From: Methanosarcina acetivorans C2A
GTDB lineage: Archaea; Halobacteriota; Methanosarcinia; Methanosarcinales; Methanosarcinaceae
Reading direction: 5' to 3'
Assembly: GCF_000007345.1 (NCBI RefSeq)
Contig: NC_003552.1
Span: 2,170,001-2,234,000, forward strand
Length of the DNA: 64,000 nt
Shown: piece after piece, positions 59,799 through 64,000 of the stretch
Numbering within the stretch: position 1 is the stretch's first letter
Layout: each line of letters opens with the position of its first letter
The notes under the pieces: model-generated
Database searches by the model: none
What the model was told of the DNA's origin: nothing
Seen by the model: the letters and a program-made list of their open reading frames with translations, nothing else
Made by a program: the position numbers and the translations under genes

Positions 59799-62093
59799 TT
59801 GACTGAAGAGGATAAATCGACTATAAAACTTAAGGTTGCAGAAGCCGATCAAAGGGATGTCGGAAAAGGGATTGTCCGAATCGACGAAAGATTCAGGGAA
59901 AAACTTGGCCTGAAGCCCTTTGATGTTGTGGAGATTAAAGGAGGGAAATCAACTTCCGCCCTTATAGGCCGTCCTTATCCCAGTGATGCCGGGCTTGATA
60001 TCATCCGCATGGACGGACTAATCCGCACCAATGCAAAAACCAGTATAGGGGAATATGTGGACATCCGCAAAGCAGACTGGAAAGAGGCAAAGAGTGTAAC
60101 CTTTGCTCCTGTAGCCCAGGGCATGCAGATCTATGCCCCAAGTGAAACCCTCAAAGCCGTATTTATGAACCGCACGGTTTCAAAAGGGGATTTCATTTCC
60201 ACCACAAGCCTCAGAAGGTCCAGGGAAAGGGAGACTTTTGGGAAAGGGGTCATGTTTGAAGATTTCTTTCAGGACTTTTTCGGGCAAGGCTTCGGACCAT
60301 CTTTCGGGCTTGGAGAAATTAAACTACAGGTAGTGTCTACCGCTCCTGCGGGAATAGTTAAGATTACGGATATGACACAGGTAGAGCTCCTGCCGGAAGC
60401 TATGGAAATAATCTCCGAACAAAATATCCCTACTGTTATGTATGAGGACCTGGGAGGGCTCAAGGACGCCATCAGCAAGGTAAGGGAAATGATAGAACTG
60501 CCCCTGAAACACCCTGAGCTCTTTGACAGGCTTGGAATCGATGCTCCGAAGGGTGTACTGCTGCAAGGCCCACCCGGAACGGGCAAGACGATGCTTGCAA
60601 AAGCAGTTGCTAACGAGTCGGATGCCTATTTCATTTCCATCAACGGCCCGGAGATAATGTCCAAATACTACGGGGAATCCGAGAGGGCAATTCGGGAGAT
60701 CTTTGAGGATGCCGAAAAGAATGCGCCTGCAATTATCTTCCTGGATGAAATTGACTCGATCGCCCCTAAGAGGGCTGAAGTGACCGGAGAAGTAGAAAGG
60801 AGAGTCGTTGCCCAGCTTCTTTCCCTGATGGACGGGCTTAAGGCCCGCAAGAATGTTATTGTCATAGGGGCAACCAACCGTCCTGAAGCCCTTGACATTG
60901 CACTCCGCCGTCCGGGAAGGTTTGATAGGGAAATTGAACTGAGGGTTCCGGATACGGAAGGAAGGCTTGAGATTTTCCAGATCCACACAAGGGGTATGCC
61001 TCTTGCCGATAATGTTAACCTGATGGACTTTGCCCAAATAACCTACGGGTTTGTGGGGGCCGACATTGCTGCACTCTGCAGGGAAGCAGCCATGAGTGCA
61101 CTTAGACGGATTTTGCCGAAAATTAACCTCAACGAACCTGAAATTTCAAAAGAGATCCTTGATGCCCTGCAAGTCACAAGGGAAGACTTTGAAAATGCCC
61201 TGAAAGATGTCCAGCCATCAGCCATAAGAGAAATCCTGATAGAGGTCCCCAATGTCAGCTGGGAAGATGTGGGCGGTCTTGAAAGAGTAAAAGAGCTTCT
61301 GAAAGAGGTTGTGGAATGGCCTCTGAAGAACCCTGAGTCATACAGGGATATAGGGGTTGAAGCTCCTAAAGGCGTGCTCCTGTATGGGCCTCCGGGTACC
61401 GGAAAGACCCTGCTTGCAAAAGCCATTGCCCACGAGTCCGATGCCAATTTTATAACTGCCAAGGGCAGCGACCTGCTTTCCAAATGGTATGGAGAGTCCG
61501 AAAAGAGGATTGCAGAAGTCTTTACGCGGGCAAGGCAGGTTGCTCCATCCATTATTTTCCTTGACGAACTTGATTCGCTTGCTCCTATCCGCGGGACTTC
61601 CGTAGGCGAGCCTCAGGTTACAGCCAGGATCCTTAACCAGCTACTCTCCGAGATGGACGGGCTTGAAGAACTCAGGGCTGTTGTAGTAATAGGGGCAACC
61701 AACCGACCTGACATAATAGACCCTGCCCTGCTCAGACCCGGGCGTTTTGATGAGCTGATCCTTGTCCCTGTTCCGGATGAGGGAGCCCGCAGGGAAATTT
61801 TCAGGGTCCATACAAAAAATATGGCACTTGCAGAGGATGTTGATATTGAAAAACTCGTTTCTTTTACAGACCAGTATACAGGTGCCGACATTGCAGCTGT
61901 GTGTAAAAAAGCAGGACGGCATGCGCTGCGGGAGGATCTGCACGCAAAAAAAGTCAGACAGAAACACTTCCTGCAAGCGATTGAAGAAACGGGACCATCG
62001 GTCACTCCTGATACGATGAAATACTATGAGGCAATAAAGGGGGAACTGAGAAAAAGGAAGTCTAAGGAAATAGAAAATCCCTATTATGTATAA
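59799..62093 (+). CDS. Cdc48/VAT AAA+ ATPase
   Basis: 764 aa, TTG start after GGAGGGTGTTAT. The N-domain (1 to about 190) has the double-psi barrel ([20 protein letters not shown]) and an extra Phe/Gly-rich loop ([18 protein letters not shown]). D1: Walker A GPPGTGKT (257-264), Walker [10 protein letters not shown] (311-319), [12 protein letters not shown]2: GPPGTGKT (530-537), [21 protein letters not shown]. Both rings look active. Archaeal Cdc48/VAT unfolds proteins and can feed the 20S proteasome; no HbYX-like C-terminal hydrophobic-Tyr-X beyond NPYYV is sure, though YYV does fit that pattern. Near psmA only at the scale of this window. Confidence 0.96.
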   Translation: MTEEDKSTIKLKVAEADQRDVGKGIVRIDERFREKLGLKPFDVVEIKGGKSTSALIGRPYPSDAGLDIIRMDGLIRTNAKTSIGEYVDIRKADWKEAKSVTFAPVAQGMQIYAPSETLKAVFMNRTVSKGDFISTTSLRRSRERETFGKGVMFEDFFQDFFGQGFGPSFGLGEIKLQVVSTAPAGIVKITDMTQVELLPEAMEIISEQNIPTVMYEDLGGLKDAISKVREMIELPLKHPELFDRLGIDAPKGVLLQGPPGTGKTMLAKAVANESDAYFISINGPEIMSKYYGESERAIREIFEDAEKNAPAIIFLDEIDSIAPKRAEVTGEVERRVVAQLLSLMDGLKARKNVIVIGATNRPEALDIALRRPGRFDREIELRVPDTEGRLEIFQIHTRGMPLADNVNLMDFAQITYGFVGADIAALCREAAMSALRRILPKINLNEPEISKEILDALQVTREDFENALKDVQPSAIREILIEVPNVSWEDVGGLERVKELLKEVVEWPLKNPESYRDIGVEAPKGVLLYGPPGTGKTLLAKAIAHESDANFITAKGSDLLSKWYGESEKRIAEVFTRARQVAPSIIFLDELDSLAPIRGTSVGEPQVTARILNQLLSEMDGLEELRAVVVIGATNRPDIIDPALLRPGRFDELILVPVPDEGARREIFRVHTKNMALAEDVDIEKLVSFTDQYTGADIAAVCKKAGRHALREDLHAKKVRQKHFLQAIEETGPSVTPDTMKYYEAIKGELRKRKSKEIENPYYV

Positions 62094-62129
62094 GTATGAG
62101 AGGAAACTCTATCATGTGTGTTCATAGAG

Positions 62130-62321
62130 GAGTCTTTTTAATTTTTTCTGGTTTTTCTTCAATTTCAAGACAACCACAAAATTTTATCCCAATTTGAGCA
62201 AATCAATTCACTCATTTAAAAATGTGAGTCTTTTTAATTTTTTCTGGTTTTTCTTCAATTTCAAGACAACCACAAAATTTCATCCCAATTTGAGCAAATC
62301 AATTCACTCATTTAAAAATGT
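62130..62321 (+). repeat. 96-bp tandem duplication
   Basis: Two head-to-tail copies (62130-62225 and 62226-62321) differing at one base (T/C before ATCCC). Each includes the IS inverted repeat GAGTCTTTTTAATTTTTTCT, so the terminus is doubled. Confidence 0.95.
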
Positions 62322-62444
62322 TGATTCATTTACACAAGCATTCACCAAAATTTTCCAAATTGTGGAACTATTTTTGTGGGAATTTCCGACAGCTACAGCT
62401 ATAAGCCATCAAGTTTAAGAACTAATTATTCTCCAATTCTAGCA

Positions 62445-63731
62445 TTATCCATATTGGAATCTTGCTCTCATTAAAGGTGAGAAACCTTTCCATTTTCCAG
62501 TGCTGAAACACCGTTTGTTGAAAAAAGTAAATAGATTGTAACAAAAATTAGTTAGTCCATTATTGGTTTTGAATGACCTCGCTTTGTCTACTATATCACA
62601 TATCAAAGAAAATATCTGTTCCATTGTATTATCTGTCTCAGGTGTAAAACCTTTTTTCAAGAAGCTCACATTCTTGCTGAAAATCTCTTCGGCATAAGAA
62701 ATCGCTTTATGAGACGCTTCAGAAAGTTCAAGATCAGAGTTAAATTCTCGTATCTTCTGAATATGCGCAACAGCACTGATAACCGTATCAGAAAGTATCA
62801 ATTGAGATATCTCATTGTAGGTAATCTTATCGTTATCTGGAATCTCTTCAATAGAACTGAATTCCTCATAATACCTCTTACTAACGTTTTTTAATTGATG
62901 AAACACACAAAAAGAATGAGTCACTTCAGGAAAGACCATTTTTACGGCTCCAATGATCGCTTTATCCTCATCAGAAACAATCTTTTTGATTTTATCTTCA
63001 GGAAATCGGTTCTTTATTCGTATAAAAAGAGGCATCAGAGCCTCAATTGTTGGTAACCTCTCAGTTACTTCAAAATCTAAAATGACCTTCTCTTTGGTAG
63101 CAACAACGTAAACAGATTTATATCGCATTTTTTTCCATTCTTTCTTTGTGAGTTTCGTTCCAATAAATTCTTCAAGCTTTTTTTTCCATCCATTCTTGAT
63201 CCAATTCCCATCAACATACAATGTTTCTTCAAAGCTAACTCCTTGGTTCAAAAGTTCTTGCTTTGAAAGTTTTGCTAGTTTCTGTTCATATAACCACAAT
63301 GAAGTGGGACAAGGAGCTCTTCCACAGACATTTATTACTCCTTCTGTATATGTTTCCCCAATTCGCCGAGAATTGTGCAGACTGCATCGTCCATCGTATC
63401 TGACATTTATTTGTGTATCATAATATTCAGAACTGTAATTTGCAGAACCCTGAACACCAATAACCTGATCATGATAATGTTTCTTACAAGTGGGACAAAG
63501 CCAGTATGTAACATTGAGAGATATAGTGCCGTAACGTGATATAATAAAACGAGTGTGATGAGAGTTAACATGTAATTTACTTCCACAACTATCACACTGA
63601 GTAGGGGAGAATATAGAGAACATGGGATAGTATCGATTTCCAACCAAAACTTTTGGCAAAGGAATTATTATTTTGCCGTCAACTATCGTTTTTATCATTG
63701 ATTTATCTATTGCAATGTTTCCTTTTCCCAT
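62445..63731 (-). CDS. Mutator-like (MULE/IS256-type) transposase
   Basis: 428 aa. CDSCGSKLHVNSHHT zinc-like, CPTCKKHYH, YVDGNWIKNGWKKKLEEF (first catalytic Asp), KIKKIVSDEDKAIIGAVKMV, FPEVTHSFCVFHQLKNVSKR (the D...C..H...N signature of MULE transposases), and LPTIEALMPLF. The frame is intact. Transposes by a DDE mechanism. Gene is flanked by the inverted repeats above. Confidence 0.85.
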   Translation of the reverse strand: MGKGNIAIDKSMIKTIVDGKIIIPLPKVLVGNRYYPMFSIFSPTQCDSCGSKLHVNSHHTRFIISRYGTISLNVTYWLCPTCKKHYHDQVIGVQGSANYSSEYYDTQINVRYDGRCSLHNSRRIGETYTEGVINVCGRAPCPTSLWLYEQKLAKLSKQELLNQGVSFEETLYVDGNWIKNGWKKKLEEFIGTKLTKKEWKKMRYKSVYVVATKEKVILDFEVTERLPTIEALMPLFIRIKNRFPEDKIKKIVSDEDKAIIGAVKMVFPEVTHSFCVFHQLKNVSKRYYEEFSSIEEIPDNDKITYNEISQLILSDTVISAVAHIQKIREFNSDLELSEASHKAISYAEEIFSKNVSFLKKGFTPETDNTMEQIFSLICDIVDKARSFKTNNGLTNFCYNLFTFFNKRCFSTGKWKGFSPLMRARFQYG

Positions 63732-63827
63732 AAATAGAAAAAATATATCAATATAATTAAAATTTTATTGTTTTGCACGATATAGAGGGAAAACGAAAAA
63801 CCAGAAAATAATAAAAAGTCTCCCTAT

Positions 63828-64000
63828 TATGGATAGTCCTGGTACTATTTATTTAGCATTCACTGAGTTTTGTTTGACCTATAACCTATTATGTATTTAT
63901 TCCCCATTATTTTTAATATACAATTAATTTGTTTAGACAAGTAGCTCTTTTTTACCGCGAATACATTAATTTTTTGCTACTGTTTAGTAACTTTTTATTT
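63828..64000. other. AT-rich right edge
   Basis: No gene visible in the last 173 bp. Confidence 0.6.

Larger units (their letters stand above)
62124..63827 (-). mobile_element. IS element with duplicated left end
   Basis: Left end ATAGAGGAGTCTTTTTAA..TTTTCTGGTTTTTC and right end (reverse complement) ATAGGGAGACTTTTTATTAT..TCTGGTTTTTC are inverted repeats. Its first 96 bp occur twice in tandem. Contains a mutator-like transposase. Confidence 0.7.

Overview
The window looks like a chromosomal segment of a mesophilic methanogen of the genus Methanosarcina. Reasons: archaeal information-processing genes (exosome, RNase P proteins, proteasome alpha, RfcL, RpoP, eL15, eL43), a corrinoid methyltransferase-like mtxX-mtxA-mtxH set, DUF1638/DUF1699/DUF3303/DUF3344 proteins typical of Methanosarcina, archaeal TATA-like promoters, long AT-rich intergenic stretches and many insertion sequences. 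The species is not assigned.

Layout. (1) 1-10 kb is accessory: the start of a DUF3344 secreted protein, about 2.7 kb of repeat-rich DNA, then a TetR-linked cluster on the minus strand (two DUF1638 proteins, a TetR regulator, a frameshifted QueG-like Fe-S protein) with matching palindromic operators, followed by remnants and two plus-strand flavoproteins. (2) 10.2-19.7 kb is the conserved minus-strand superoperon rpl15e - RNA-binding protein - rnp3 - rnp2 - (1.9 kb gap) - psmA - SBDS - rrp4 - rrp41 - rrp42 - rpl37ae - rpoP, coupling ribosome, RNase P, exosome and proteasome. Rrp41 has a very long acidic tail encoded by a 21-bp tandem repeat. (3) 20-25.5 kb is a transposon pile-up: a secreted-protein gene cut off by an IS200/IS605 element (TnpB with one in-frame stop, omega-RNA-like end, decayed TnpA), itself interrupted by a 1.94-kb IS with a 5-bp target duplication, next to an IS1-like element. 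(4) 26-49 kb is mostly housekeeping genes separated by long intergenic regions: topA, thiC, a DUF2156 protein, GNAT, DUF3303, an MBL-rhodanese protein, DUF1699, a winged-helix regulator, flavodoxin, a PAS-GAF sensor, a methyltransferase, ilvD and small zinc proteins. (5) 48.6-51.2 kb holds mtxXAH. (6) 51.5-54.3 kb is a decayed provirus (terminase, portal and integrase remnants). (7) 54.4-64 kb holds rfcL, inverted-repeat G-rich elements, tRNA-Val, a small winged-helix protein, a flavoprotein, a Cdc48/VAT AAA ATPase and an IS with mutator-like transposase.

Several things cut across the window: a 161-bp MITE in three almost identical copies; a dispersed intergenic repeat family carrying a TATA-like box plus a conserved hairpin; and about half a dozen reading frames that have good ribosome-binding sites or homology but a near-cognate codon where a start codon is expected. 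The strongest candidates for something undescribed are the TetR/DUF1638 regulon, the repeat family with TATA plus hairpin, and the structured RNA just upstream of tRNA-Val.
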